64,000 nt of DNA from Methylobacterium durans (GCF_003173715.1 NZ_CP029550.1:1674001-1738000); one strand, 5' to 3'; shown: positions 28,634 through 37,706, numbered from the stretch's first letter. The notes: generated by a model from the sequence alone, not told the origin. Numbers and translations: made by a program.

Positions 28634-29359
28634 ATGAAACCTGACACGCTCCGCGCCGCGCCTAGAAGCCCGCCAGCCTCCGCGTCTGGCAGCCCTGACG
28701 TTCACCACGCCGATGCGAGCTTGCCGGCGCCTGTGCGCGATTACCTCGGGCATCAGCTGCAGGCGTTCTACGGCTCGATCCTGGCTGAGGCGCAACCCCA
28801 GCGCCATCTCGACCTAATCGCGCAGTTCGATGCTGCGCTCACCGCGCGCGGCGACGCATTCGCATCCCAGTTCCGCAACGACCTTCTGGCCGCTTTGCCG
28901 GACCTGCGAGCCTTCGCCTTCTCCTTGATCGCAGACCCCTCGCGCGCGGAGGACCTTGTGCAGGAGACGCTGGTCAGAGCGTGGGCCAACCAGCACCGCT
29001 TCGTGCCCGGCAGCAACTTCAAGGCGTGGGCTTTCACGATCCTGCGCAACCAGTTCTACACCGAGTGCCGCAAGCGCAAGCGCGAGGTCGAGGACGTTGA
29101 TGGTGTTATGGCAGGGCAGCTGACAGCGCCGGCCGCTCAGGAGCATGGGATTGAGCTACAGAAGGTCTCGGCCGTGCTCGCCAAGCTCCCGCCGCTCCAG
29201 CGTGAGGCCCTGCTGCTCGTCGGCGCGCAGGGCCTGACCTACGAGGCGGCGGCCGAGCTCGTTGGCTGTCAGGTCGGGACCGTCAAAAGCCGGGTCAGCC
29301 GTGCGCGGGCGTTCCTGACCGGATCGCTCGATATGCCATCAGCGCGGCTCACCGCATGA
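28634..29359 (+). CDS. NepR-like/EcfG fusion: ECF sigma factor with built-in anti-sigma segment
   Basis: This protein has 241 aa from the ATG at 28634. Residues 30-70 (LPAPVRDYLGHQLQAFYGSI followed by LAEAQPQRHLDLIAQFD) resemble NepR, whose core is LG-x-L-x-x-x-Y-x-x-x-x-xEP-P-RF-x-L-x-x-x-L. Residues 86-150 are sigma region 2 (LRAFAFSLIADPSRAEDLVQ) and 176-228 region 4 (LPPLQREALLLVGAQGLTYE, GTVKSRVSRAR) of the EcfG type. NepR normally is a separate protein that sequesters EcfG until PhyR titrates it. Here both are in one chain. A Crp/Fnr gene follows 4 bp downstream. No phyR is in the window. The sigma call is firm; the NepR call is by eye. Confidence 0.85.
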   Translation: MKPDTLRAAPRSPPASASGSPDVHHADASLPAPVRDYLGHQLQAFYGSILAEAQPQRHLDLIAQFDAALTARGDAFASQFRNDLLAALPDLRAFAFSLIADPSRAEDLVQETLVRAWANQHRFVPGSNFKAWAFTILRNQFYTECRKRKREVEDVDGVMAGQLTAPAAQEHGIELQKVSAVLAKLPPLQREALLLVGAQGLTYEAAAELVGCQVGTVKSRVSRARAFLTGSLDMPSARLTA

Positions 29360-29363
29360 CCCG

Positions 29364-30095
29364 ATGCCGCCTGCAGCTGTGAGCCATCCCCTCATCCGCA
29401 AGCTGGAGCACAGCGCGGCCCTGTCGCAGGCCGAGCGTTCCGCCCTGGAGACGCTCACGCTCAACCGGCGCTCCGTTTCCGCGCGGCACGACATCGCGGT
29501 CTACGACAACACGGATCGCGTCTACCTCGTCACGAGCGGCATCGCCGGGCGCTACAGGACGCTCCGGCAGGGCAGCCGCCGGATCGTCTCCTTCGCCGTG
29601 CCAGGCGACCTCTGCCGCATGCACACCTGCGGGCCCTCCACACGAGACATGCGGCTGGGCGCTCTCACACACTGCTCAGTGGCCGACATCCCGCGCGCAA
29701 GGCTCGCGGAACTGATCGAGACGCATCCCGGCATTGCTCGCGCGATGCGCTGGCTTGCCCTGATGGAGCTGAGCCGGGCCCGGGAGTGGCTGGTGAACGA
29801 CAGCCGGCCGGCGGACAGGCGCTTGGCCCATCACTTCCGCGAGCTGCTGGTCTGCCTGCAGGTTGTGGGACTTGCGGACGAGAACAGCTTCGAGCTGGCA
29901 ATCTCGCAGGCGGATCTGGCGGACGCGATGGGCATCTCGCAGGTCCACATCAACCGCGTGCTTCAGGGGTTGCGGGCGGACGATCTGATCGTCTGGAGCA
30001 AGTCCGCGCTGACCATCCCCGATGTGGAGCGGCTGCAGGCCTTCGCTGGGTTCGACCCTGGATACCTGGATCTGCGTGCTGCCAGGGCTGCCTGA
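29364..30095 (+). CDS. Crp/Fnr-family transcription regulator
   Basis: This 243-aa protein has a cyclic-nucleotide-binding-like beta barrel (about 10-125: DRVYLVTSGIAGRYRTLRQG, IVSFAVPGDLCRMHT) and a C-terminal winged helix (about 170-225: ISQADLADAMGISQVHINRVLQGLRAD). There are no Fnr-type N-terminal cysteines, so it is not an iron-sulfur Fnr. The 4-bp gap after the sigma gene indicates co-transcription, making a stress-response partner likely. Confidence 0.93.
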   Translation: MPPAAVSHPLIRKLEHSAALSQAERSALETLTLNRRSVSARHDIAVYDNTDRVYLVTSGIAGRYRTLRQGSRRIVSFAVPGDLCRMHTCGPSTRDMRLGALTHCSVADIPRARLAELIETHPGIARAMRWLALMELSRAREWLVNDSRPADRRLAHHFRELLVCLQVVGLADENSFELAISQADLADAMGISQVHINRVLQGLRADDLIVWSKSALTIPDVERLQAFAGFDPGYLDLRAARAA

Positions 30096-30127
30096 TCAGG
30101 GCGTCTCGTCCCCTCTCGTGCTCTGCG

Positions 30128-30349
30128 CTAGGCGAGCGTTTCGATAGAACGCTTCAGAGCAGCGCGGAGTTTGCGCGGCATGCCCCGGCCAGAGGGCGGA
30201 GGGCAGATGCTCTCGATGAGCCGGGCGAGGGCATGAAGCTGCGGCTCATTCCGGCACGAGATGTGGGCTGATCGAGGCGGCCTTGAGCTCGTGAGCGAGA
30301 CGCGACAAAGCCCCTTCGGCGTGACGATGAGTTTGGCGACGCGGGCCAT
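30128..30349 (-). CDS. Small hypothetical protein
   Basis: A 73-aa minus frame starts MARVAKLIVTPKGLCRV and is basic, with RLIESICPPPSGRGMPRKLR near the end. It has a plausible composition but no known family; coding status is uncertain. Confidence 0.35.
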   Translation of the reverse strand: MARVAKLIVTPKGLCRVSLTSSRPPRSAHISCRNEPQLHALARLIESICPPPSGRGMPRKLRAALKRSIETLA

Positions 30350-30476
30350 CGGACAGCAACCATCGTCGGCGGCCACCTGAGCCTCATCAGCAGGCGGTGC
30401 GCCTGAAGAGAGCCTGAAACGGTTCTGAGACCTTAAGCGTTCCTGCTCGTCGAGCACGACAGGGCAGGAGCGTGTC

Positions 30477-30713
30477 ATGGCCAGTTGGCGATCCATGGAT
30501 CGGGCCCCGCAGGACGGCCGGTGGATCGTCGCCATCGACCGACACGAGCCCGACACGCGCGCCGTGATCCGCTGGGACCCGACGCGCTTCGGCGATGCCC
30601 GCCCTTGGCACGTCGCCTCCTGCGGGCACAGCTACGCGGCTGACGCCTTCACGGATTGGCAGCCGTTTCCCGACTGCCCGCCCTCGGCCGACACCGATCA
30701 ATCAGCCACATAG
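30477..30713 (+). CDS. Small hypothetical protein
   Basis: A 78-aa frame with MASWRSMDRAPQDGRWIVAI, IRWDPTRFGDARPWH and DAFTDWQPFP. The DGRW-I-x-W pattern occurs in short phage/plasmid hypotheticals. It is first of three closely spaced small genes (6 and 16 bp gaps) that look like one operon. Confidence 0.6.
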   Translation: MASWRSMDRAPQDGRWIVAIDRHEPDTRAVIRWDPTRFGDARPWHVASCGHSYAADAFTDWQPFPDCPPSADTDQSAT

Positions 30714-30719
30714 GAGACG

Positions 30720-30926
30720 ATGGCGATGGCGGCGGATAGTGCGGCTCCCCTCATCCTGGAGGTGGAGCCCTCCGCGAACGATCCTGGCCGCTTTTGCTGG
30801 TTCATCCGCGACCGCGACCATGTCGTGCGGCAATCCTGCTACTCGCTGGCCAGCGAGGTAGAGGCCCGCACCGAAGGATTGGCCGCTCTCCAGGAAGCAG
30901 CGGCTCTGTTGCGCGACAGCCGCTGA
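30720..30926 (+). CDS. Small hypothetical protein
   Basis: A 68-aa frame with LILEVEPSANDPGRFCWFIRD, SYSLASEVEARTEGLAAL-like helix; soluble. Second gene of the trio. Family unknown. Confidence 0.55.
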   Translation: MAMAADSAAPLILEVEPSANDPGRFCWFIRDRDHVVRQSCYSLASEVEARTEGLAALQEAAALLRDSR

Positions 30927-30942
30927 GGCGCGGTGACAGCCG

Positions 30943-31167
30943 ATGGCTCACAAGGAGTTCGACGACGCCGGCAGCATGAAGCCGGGGCCACTCTACGACC
31001 GCGTGGTGGATGTCTGTGAGGAGTTGATGAAGTTCACGCTGCTGACTCGCGAGCGGGCCGGCTACCTCGTGGACCGCTACAGCGAGCGCAAGGAGCGGGA
31101 GCCAGACCGGCTCAAGGCGGTGGCAGCCGACATCGGGTTCGTAAAGCGCTCGGGATCGTCCTTGTAA
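30943..31167 (+). CDS. Small hypothetical protein
   Basis: A 74-aa frame with [20 protein letters not shown] and [19 protein letters not shown]; helical and charged. Third gene of the trio. Family unknown. Confidence 0.55.
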   Translation: MAHKEFDDAGSMKPGPLYDRVVDVCEELMKFTLLTRERAGYLVDRYSERKEREPDRLKAVAADIGFVKRSGSSL

Positions 31168-31232
31168 CACTCTGAGTGCGAGGGGCCTCTGCGAGAAGAT
31201 GCGGAGCGCGCCAGCAGGCATCCTGAGCGATC

Positions 31233-31721
31233 CTACAGATCGACCGTCCTCGATGCTGCAGCTGGTGGAGGGAGCGGGTTCAGGATGGGCTGCCCCGCAC
31301 CCCACTCACCCCTCTGGAGGCGCCGCTCAATCAAGAACGCCTCGGCCGGACTCGGCACCGCGAGGAACCGGAAGCCGAGCTCCGTGCGGATGAACTCGCG
31401 GGTTAGCCGGTCGAGCGACAGCGTGCCCTCGGCGATCTGGGCGATGCGGTTGTGCACGCGCGGCAGCACGAAGCGATCGCAGACGTAGACGTTGAACTGG
31501 TCACCGCTCCGGCGGCCGTTGGCGTGGCTCTCGAGGCGTCCGAGCGGTCCCTTGCTCTTGGTCGAGGTCGACGTGCTCCGGCCGGCCATGCCGACGTAGA
31601 CGAAGGCGCCGGCGCGGTTCCAGATCGTGTAGACGATTGAGCCGGCCATAGGCATGCCCCTCACGGGCCAACCCGAGAACCAGTGCAGGGGACCATCAGA
31701 GAGTTCGAAGACGTCATGCAC
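31233..31721 (-). CDS. GIY-YIG nuclease-like protein
   Basis: This 162-aa protein has an N-terminal GIY-YIG core variant (IVYTIWNRAGAFVYVGMAGR), then RLESHANGRRSGDQFNVYVC and the C-terminal LTREFIRTELGFRFL. The arginine after the second motif and a late Glu (AFLIERRL) are present, so cutting activity is possible. The start at 31721 overlaps the stop of the HNH gene by 8 bp, which implies coupled translation. A second, IS630-split copy is at 25794/27131. It probably works with the HNH protein in restriction of modified DNA (inference). Confidence 0.8.
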   Translation of the reverse strand: MHDVFELSDGPLHWFSGWPVRGMPMAGSIVYTIWNRAGAFVYVGMAGRSTSTSTKSKGPLGRLESHANGRRSGDQFNVYVCDRFVLPRVHNRIAQIAEGTLSLDRLTREFIRTELGFRFLAVPSPAEAFLIERRLQRGEWGAGQPILNPLPPPAAASRTVDL

Positions 31722-32553
31722 CGGTGACAGCTTCCTTCCGGCTGATCGTCTCGATCAGGGCCTCGTTCTTCGCACGCCCATGCTGTCCGTGGTGGATCTC
31801 GCGGTGGCAGTCTGGGCAGACCGCACCCACGAACCGGGGGTCGTCTGGGCCGCCGTCGCTGAGGCGGCGGGTGTGATGGGGCTCGAGGTAGGGCTCGCCC
31901 TGCAAGGTGATGAAGGGTGCGGGCTCGTTGCAGCTCTCGCAGACCCCGGCCGCTCGGGCGAGAACGTAGCGGCGAACAATTGCCGAGCGCTGGTAGAGGC
32001 TTCGGCGAGCCGCAGCGCCAGCGACCTGCGGCGTCGACCGGGCAGCCTCCAAGGCACGCGTGCGCAGACCAGTCAGATCGACCTCGAGCTCGACCTCCAC
32101 GATCGGCTGGTCGTCGGCCTCGGCCGGCTTGTCGCTGGCGTCGGCAGGGATGAGCTCGAAGACGATCGCGGAGCGCTGGTTGCCCTCCCGGTCGGGAGCA
32201 GACTCGGTGCTGTAGCCGGCGCACTCAAACTGGCCGAGGAAGCGCACTCCTTCCCGGCCGCGGGTCTGAAAGACCAGCAGGTCCTTGCCGTTAACGAGGT
32301 GGTCACGGATCGCGCGGTTGCCACGCTCGAACACCATGTCCCCGACCTGGCCCTCGCCGAAGTAGCGAAACACGCCCTCAGGCGACCAGCCATCAGCGTA
32401 GCCATGCTGCTCTCCGCTCGAGCCAGTGAACACGATGATGACGGGGTGCTGGCTGGGCGTGCAGATGCCGCCCTGCTGCTGTCCACCAAAGACGGCGTGG
32501 ATATCTCGGCGGCGGTTGTAGACCCGCTGCTCATAAAAAGGACCCCAGGGCAT
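31714..32553 (-). CDS. SRA-like/HNH modification-dependent endonuclease (McrA type)
   Basis: In this 279-aa protein, residues 5-135 (YNRRRDIHAVFGGQQQGG, GYADGWSPEGVFRYFGEGQ, GDMVFERGNRAI) look like the SRA-type modified-base reader of ScoMcrA-like enzymes, by recall. Residues 200-260 are an HNH nuclease with zinc knuckle CESC (205-208), the metal/catalytic HH at 226-227 and CPDCHREIHH (246-255). Such enzymes cut DNA bearing methyl or phosphorothioate marks. It is third in a four-gene minus-strand cluster and overlaps the GIY-YIG gene. The domain calls are strong; the target is inferred. Confidence 0.88.
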   Translation of the reverse strand: MPWGPFYEQRVYNRRRDIHAVFGGQQQGGICTPSQHPVIIVFTGSSGEQHGYADGWSPEGVFRYFGEGQVGDMVFERGNRAIRDHLVNGKDLLVFQTRGREGVRFLGQFECAGYSTESAPDREGNQRSAIVFELIPADASDKPAEADDQPIVEVELEVDLTGLRTRALEAARSTPQVAGAAARRSLYQRSAIVRRYVLARAAGVCESCNEPAPFITLQGEPYLEPHHTRRLSDGGPDDPRFVGAVCPDCHREIHHGQHGRAKNEALIETISRKEAVTGA

Positions 32554-32610
32554 CGGCTCATCATCTTTATACTAGCAGGGGCGCCCAATGCTTCAGCGAG
32601 CGATCTACAA

Positions 32611-33141
32611 TTACAGAGGTGTCGCAATGCGTTTCCATCCGCCGCGCTTTGCAGGATCGGAGCAGCTTCGGGGCGGACAGAGATCCCGAAATTTTTCTAT
32701 GCCAAATTGTGGGGTAAATTCAAAGACTATTGCATCACGCTCATTCGCAACGATGTCTAACGCTTTTACTCCATGCCTGTAAAATAGACATACGAATTTC
32801 CCAACAAACATCATTTCACCGCGATTAATCTCGCTGAACATGACAAGCTCGTGTCCAGACTGGCGGCTCTTAATTATTGACTGATTTTCTCGGGCATTTA
32901 TATCCATATTCCCCTTTGGGCCCATCCCATAATACAGGAATATGTCGCCATCTCGACGATTTTCATAGCCACACTCGAGCCGGGTCACCGTATCGTAGGC
33001 GACAATCGTTTTGCTTGAATTATTGACCCAGATGCCTTTTCCTGGATGTGTGCCAAAACGTTCATGCACAAGACTGCGAGGAAAAACTCCGCCTTCTTCG
33101 TAGACAAACCGCTCGCCCTGATGATCACAATCCCAAGTCAT
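32611..33141 (-). CDS. Stand-alone SRA-like domain protein
   Basis: This 176-aa protein has the same fold features as the N-domain of the neighbouring HNH gene: RRDGDIFLYYGMGPKGNMDI, ARENQSIIKSRQSGHELVMF, MMFVGKFVCLFY and ANERDAIVFEFTP. It has no nuclease part. It may be a separate modified-base reader or a decoy/regulator. This region and its flanks (32,560-33,200) are markedly AT-richer than the rest, pointing to recent acquisition. Confidence 0.65.
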   Translation of the reverse strand: MTWDCDHQGERFVYEEGGVFPRSLVHERFGTHPGKGIWVNNSSKTIVAYDTVTRLECGYENRRDGDIFLYYGMGPKGNMDINARENQSIIKSRQSGHELVMFSEINRGEMMFVGKFVCLFYRHGVKALDIVANERDAIVFEFTPQFGIEKFRDLCPPRSCSDPAKRGGWKRIATPL

Positions 33142-33191
33142 TTTCTGCTCCTGAGCCCACTATCAATAACAGATTATTTTAGATGCGAGCA

Positions 33192-33632
33192 TCAATCACG
33201 CCCAGTCTGGCGGTTTTTCGGGAGCAATCGTCGCTTTATGGGGTCGCGACGAGCATCGCGAAGATAGCTGCTGATACTCCGTCCGGTGGTCCTTGCCCCT
33301 GGAATAAGCTCGCGGACTCGCTCAGCAACTTGATCAAGCGGCATAAACGGCTCGGCTGCGATGATTCTCAGTGCAGCGCGTTCGGTCGGGGCGCTGATCG
33401 CGCTGAATGGATCGCGTTCCTGGCATTCAGCCCCCCGCAAAGCGCTCCCAGCATCGGCAGACGAACAAACAACGCTGTGAGCTTCTGCCATTGACCCGCC
33501 GGTCTCAAGCAGAGCGATGACGGCAGCGAGCCGAGCCCGAAGCGCCTTCTCGAAGCGGATGTTCTCATCCATGCCAGCCAGGATTTCTGTCAGCTCGTCC
33601 CGGAGCTCGCGAGAGCTGGAAGTGTTAAACAT
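33192..33632 (-). CDS. Hypothetical protein leading the restriction-like cluster
   Basis: This 146-aa protein has an N-terminal coiled-coil-like helix (ELRDELTEILAGMDENIRFEK) and a C-terminal basic helical part (QVAERVRELIPGARTTGRSI, SYLRDARRDPIKRRLLPKNR) that could bind DNA in a winged-helix manner. I do not recognise the family. It is the 5' gene of the four-gene minus-strand cluster and a candidate regulator. Confidence 0.6.
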   Translation of the reverse strand: MFNTSSSRELRDELTEILAGMDENIRFEKALRARLAAVIALLETGGSMAEAHSVVCSSADAGSALRGAECQERDPFSAISAPTERAALRIIAAEPFMPLDQVAERVRELIPGARTTGRSISSYLRDARRDPIKRRLLPKNRQTGRD

Positions 33633-33848
33633 GCCTGCCGCGAATGTGGAGTGGGCTTACTCACCCCACTTTACCCCACATACGTCACAGGTAAAGCGTT
33701 TCGGCTTGATGCGAGCCGAAGCTTCATCCTGCGTGCGCATTCAGACTCAGCTCAGGCTTATCTTGAGGAGCGCAGTGTTAAAGAGCAGGGGCATGCAGGC
33801 GCTCGAGCTTGGCGGTTTCGCGGCCCCAATACACTGCGAGCTAGTTAA

Positions 33849-34028
33849 ATCGTGTCACCGGCGAGTGGATCGTCCTGCTCTCACGCTCCTATTGTTTTCC
33901 TCCTGAGATTCCGATGAGGGCCCGCTAGGAGGCTCGAGGGCGGCCGCCAGCTCGAAGAGCCGTAAACCTGCACAGACGCGCAGAAATTCGGCTGGTGCGC
34001 CTCGTGGGCGCTCCTGAGACTCACACTG
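33849..34028. repeat. Dispersed repeat family B, copy 2
   Basis: Shares GGATCGTCCTGCTCTCACGCTC and CTGGTGCGCCTCGTGGGCG with 25497-25665. The stretch between 33633 and 33848 shows no gene. Confidence 0.6.
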
Positions 34029-34248
34029 CACCGATGGGCGTGAGGCGCTGTTCGACCTCGAGGGCGTCGCGCTCAGGAACGAGGCACGGATCTGGAAGCA
34101 CGCTGTCAGCGTGGCACTCGATGCCATGGCCAGCTGCGGCGGCCAGTTCGAGTGGTCAGGCTGGATGGTCGACGCGCACGACGGCAGGGTCCGCCGCGTC
34201 CTGATGCTGGCCTTCGCGGACATTCAAGCGAAGGCGCAAGTAGCCTGA
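34023..34248 (+). pseudogene. DUF6894-like gene fragment
   Basis: The frame CTDGREALFDLEGVALRNEA then RIWKHAVSVALDAMASCGGQ and DAHDGRVRRVLMLAFADIQA matches the central and C-terminal part of DUF6894-type small proteins. The usual N-terminal YYFD strand and a start codon are missing, and repeat B abuts it. It is probably a truncated gene. Confidence 0.55.
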
Positions 34249-34257
34249 CCAGGAGAG

Positions 34258-34338
34258 GAGGTCCCAGAGGACCGTGAGCTATTCCGAGGCCCTGCTTCCT
34301 GGGTCCATCACCGTCCAGATCACGTCCTTGGGTGATCG
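34258..34338. repeat. Intergenic repeat family C, copy 4 (diverged)
   Basis: GGTCCCAGAGGACCG, TTCCTGGGTCCA and CACGTCCTTGGGTGATC match the family core at lower identity. From here to 34762 no gene is visible apart from weak frames. Confidence 0.55.
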
Positions 34339-34762
34339 GCACACCACCAGCTCAGTCGAAAGTAGGCGCATCGGCGAACAAATCGCCCTGCTCGCGTCGC
34401 ACGCGCGATCTTCTCCTTGGGTTCCGAACTGACAGCGCGCACACCCTGCCGCATCCACAGCTGATGCCGACAAACAAACTGCTGCAGCCATTAGGAAATC
34501 TGGAGAACGATCATCCTCGGGGGGGAATCAGCATGTCCATCAGGAGGCGGTAAGCAACATCACTCTGGAGCAAATCATCTCAACGAAAGCTCAATGCGAG
34601 AATCGCACGAAGGCAAATTAAGCTCAAAGGAAGCACAAGGAAAACGATCAGGAATTTTATTTTTGTCTCCTGCCTCTCAGCGACGGGAAAACTCCTTTGC
34701 GGCCCTGCACCGATGTCCTCTGATGGTCCAGCTTGAACAGGATTACAGGAAGCAGAGGCAGG

Positions 34763-35746
34763 ATGGCGACGATCAGGAAACTGCGGGGACGCTGGCAGGC
34801 CGCGGTGCGCCGCAAGGGCATGCAGCCGCGCTCCAAGAGCTTCGACACCAAGGCTGACGCAGAGCGCTGGGCGCGCAGCCTTGAGGCAGAGCTCGATCGA
34901 AACGGCGCCCTGCCCGACACGCGTCCGGCCGAGAACTCCACCCTGGCGCAAATCCTCACGCGTTACAGGGACGAGGTGTCGCCAAAGAAGCGCAGCCACG
35001 TGTCGGAGATCTCGCGCATCAACGCCCTCCTGCGCCGGCCGATCTGCCACCGCACGTTGGCGCTCCTCTCCACCGCTGACCTCGCCGCCTATCGCGATGA
35101 GCGCCTGAAGGTGGTTGGGCCCGCGACAGCGATCAGGGAGTTGAGCACGATCTCGCACGCCATCGACACCGCCCGGCGCGAGTGGGGCATTCACCTGGCT
35201 CAGAACCCGTGCAAGCTCGTCCGGCGCCCCTCCCCTCCTCGAGGCCGCACACGGCGCCTTGAGGGCAACGAGGAGCAGATCCTGCTCGCCGCAGCTGATG
35301 CCGGCCGTGTGCGCTATCTGCGCCCGCTGATCATCCTCGCCATCGAGACCGGCATGCGGCGGGGCGAGCTGCTGTCGCTGCGTTGGGAGCACATCGATCT
35401 CGAGAAGCGGGTGGCGCACCTACCGCTGACGAAGAACGGAACGAGCCGGGACGTGCCGCTCTCTTCGCATGCCATACAGACGCTCAGAGGCCTCCAGACC
35501 GGCGAGAGCGCTACCGTGTTCACTGCCGCCCCGAACGCGGTGCGGCTCGCGTGGGAGCGCCTGATGCGCCGTGTGGGTCTCAAAGATCTGCGTCTGCACG
35601 ATTTGCGGCACGAGGCGGTCTCGCGGCTGTTCGAGAAGGGCCTGAACGTGGCCGAGGTCGCATCAATCTCCGGGCACCGCGAGCTCCGGATGCTCACGCG
35701 CTACACGCACCTGCGCGCGACTGACCTCGCCAAGCGCTTGCAATGA
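34763..35746 (+). CDS. Tyrosine-type site-specific integrase
   Basis: This 327-aa protein starts MATIRKLRGRWQAAVRRKG, with a SAM-like core-binding domain (TLAQILTRYRDEVSPKKRSH) and the catalytic domain with R in AIETGMRRGELLSLRWEHID, H-x-x-R in LHDLRHEAVSRL, H in SGHRELRMLTRYTHL and the Tyr in that same motif. All catalytic residues are intact. It may have integrated the neighbouring island (about 34.5-39.6 kb). The tRNA-Arg fragments at 46.4-46.6 kb are one possible attachment relic. Confidence 0.95.
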   Translation: MATIRKLRGRWQAAVRRKGMQPRSKSFDTKADAERWARSLEAELDRNGALPDTRPAENSTLAQILTRYRDEVSPKKRSHVSEISRINALLRRPICHRTLALLSTADLAAYRDERLKVVGPATAIRELSTISHAIDTARREWGIHLAQNPCKLVRRPSPPRGRTRRLEGNEEQILLAAADAGRVRYLRPLIILAIETGMRRGELLSLRWEHIDLEKRVAHLPLTKNGTSRDVPLSSHAIQTLRGLQTGESATVFTAAPNAVRLAWERLMRRVGLKDLRLHDLRHEAVSRLFEKGLNVAEVASISGHRELRMLTRYTHLRATDLAKRLQ

Positions 35747-36076
35747 GGTCAAACAATCCATAGTATCCCTCGTGCCGCAGCTGGACGAACAATCAAATTT
35801 GATTGCATTTCCCCGCGCTCGCTAGGGCTGCGGTGCCGAAAGTCAAATTCCTCCGCTGCATGATGCGCACGTTTTGCATGCGCTTGGCGGCGTTCACGGC
35901 ATCGGCGCGCGCCTTTAACTATCTCAAATCAGACGGCAGGGCCCGCGACGCCCGCTGCGAACGCAGCTTCATCGGTCAGCGGCACTTACCAGGCGTGGCA
36001 GGCGCACGCTTGGAAGTCAGTCCTGCTTTGCGCTCACGCCTGGCGAAAGTTGATCCCAACACATAGGCTGCCGGCA
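35747..36076. other. Intergenic region without a gene
   Basis: AT-richer than average. No convincing frame, tRNA or terminator is seen, so an attachment site next to the integrase could not be read directly. Confidence 0.4.
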
Positions 36077-36559
36077 ATGAAATCTTACCCGTTCGAAGGT
36101 GCGAAAGTGTTTACCTATGAAGAAGCGCGATATCTAAAGCGCTACATTATCAAAAATGAGAGTCCTGGCGCATCTGAGATCACAACGTCCGTTGAGACGC
36201 TTGACCGAGGGCTCGGCCGATTCTTGAACCTCATACACAGAATTGACGCCTCATCAGTAATTCGGAACTATTCACCCAACCGGATGACTACCATATATCT
36301 TTCAGCGATGTCATACATCATGGAACTCAGATTAGACATTGCCGCGAGAACAATCCTGGACGATATGCCTGCCTTTGACTGGTCCGACGAAGAGATCCGT
36401 CCGGTCTACGAACCTGTCGCTGTATCGCTTTGGCGTAAGAGCCGCCAGCGATCGGCTGCAGCAGATGCTCGCCAGTCGGCCTTGGAAGATAAGGTTGTGG
36501 CCCGACTAGCTGATCAATCCGGTTCGAGCAAAAAAATTTCACAGCCAGAAGGGGATTAG
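36077..36559 (+). CDS. Hypothetical protein (integrase island)
   Basis: This about 160-aa protein has MKSYPFEGAKVFTYEEARYL, VETLDRGLGRFLNLIHRID, MTTIYLSAMSYIMELRLDIA and a charged C-terminal tail. It is mostly helical and soluble. Codon use is AT-richer than in the core genes. No family recognised. Confidence 0.6.
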   Translation: MKSYPFEGAKVFTYEEARYLKRYIIKNESPGASEITTSVETLDRGLGRFLNLIHRIDASSVIRNYSPNRMTTIYLSAMSYIMELRLDIAARTILDDMPAFDWSDEEIRPVYEPVAVSLWRKSRQRSAAADARQSALEDKVVARLADQSGSSKKISQPEGD

Positions 36560-36644
36560 CCGCCCGCGCACAGTTCGGCCAGCAGCACGTAACTTCCTGC
36601 GCCGCTTGCTACCGCATCCGCTGGATTCAAGCTGAGCGCCTCGA

Positions 36645-37706
36645 ATGCTGAAGAGCAGACTACCACTGTCAACTTTACTGACGCGAACAAAGATGCAGCC
36701 ATCATCGAAAGCTCGAGCTTTGCCCGCACACTCAGTTGCGGAACCAGCCAAAGAACTTTGGTCCGCGGATCTGCTAAAAGTCATGAGCTTCCTGGAGGCA
36801 GAGCGCCTGGTTGATGAGCGTGAGGTCAGCTCGAAGAAGTGGTTCGACTACCGCTTCTTGTCTGCGATCGAAGCTACGCAAGCCTTCCACAACATTTACC
36901 AGGAAATCTACCGGGAGATGTGGGGCAGACATTTTGACGTTGAGAAAGCCCACCTGAAGCGAGGGGCCCCTCTAGCAGGCCTACTGTCCAACGGCCGTGA
37001 GTTCAATGGCACCTGGGGTGCTCGGCAGATCGCCGATGGATTGGGCTTGCCCTACGACTTCTTCATTCGCGAAGCTATGGAGGCGGCATTTCGGCGGGGT
37101 GTGCGACGACCGCCTCGGCCCAACCAGCTCTATGACGAGCGAAATATCGCTGTGGTGCGGGAACGCTGGGAGGAGCGATGCAGCTCATTTCCCATGATCT
37201 CCTACCTCCCTCAATACAGACTCGAGAGCTTCCGCGGCTTGCCCGCGCAGATCGAGCACCAAGACTGGATGGTCACTAACCTGAAGGCGCGCTTAGCATC
37301 AAACCATGCGATCGCTCGGGCCTGCTTCGAGCAGCGCGTGCTTCCGGTAGATCACGCAGAGGCAGAGTTCAGCCCCTACCAGATGGAGCAGGTCCGACGA
37401 GAAGGCGCAGACATGAGCGCGGAACCGATGGAGCCGCTTCCGGAAAGTGCCTTCTGGCCCTCGTGCTTCGGCCTGCCTCACGCGCACTCAGAAGCCTCGC
37501 CGATCTGCATCGCATGTCAAGCGCGGGAGGCGTGCAGTCGGGCAGAAGCCCAGATCCGCGAGCAGACCGTCGCCATGTATGGGACCGAGCGCCCGCGCGA
37601 TGATGAGAAGCGCGCTCAAGGACGAGACCGTGTCGCACGATACCGTGCCAAGAAGGCTGTAGCCGCTCCCAGCCCGGGACCCCAAACGGGCTGCCGCGGC
37701 CTATGA
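36645..37706 (+). CDS. Hypothetical protein with C-terminal Cys cluster
   Basis: This 353-aa protein may start at a later ATG (36693, MQPSSKARALPAHS). The middle (TWGARQIADGLGLPYDFFIREAM) resembles a DNA-binding helix-turn-helix of plasmid/phage proteins. Near the C-terminus CFGLPHAHSEAS followed by CIACQAREAC gives four cysteines, probably a zinc site. The end is basic (RDRVARYRAKK). It could be a replication or recombination accessory protein; this is inference only. Confidence 0.6.
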   Translation: MLKSRLPLSTLLTRTKMQPSSKARALPAHSVAEPAKELWSADLLKVMSFLEAERLVDEREVSSKKWFDYRFLSAIEATQAFHNIYQEIYREMWGRHFDVEKAHLKRGAPLAGLLSNGREFNGTWGARQIADGLGLPYDFFIREAMEAAFRRGVRRPPRPNQLYDERNIAVVRERWEERCSSFPMISYLPQYRLESFRGLPAQIEHQDWMVTNLKARLASNHAIARACFEQRVLPVDHAEAEFSPYQMEQVRREGADMSAEPMEPLPESAFWPSCFGLPHAHSEASPICIACQAREACSRAEAQIREQTVAMYGTERPRDDEKRAQGRDRVARYRAKKAVAAPSPGPQTGCRGL

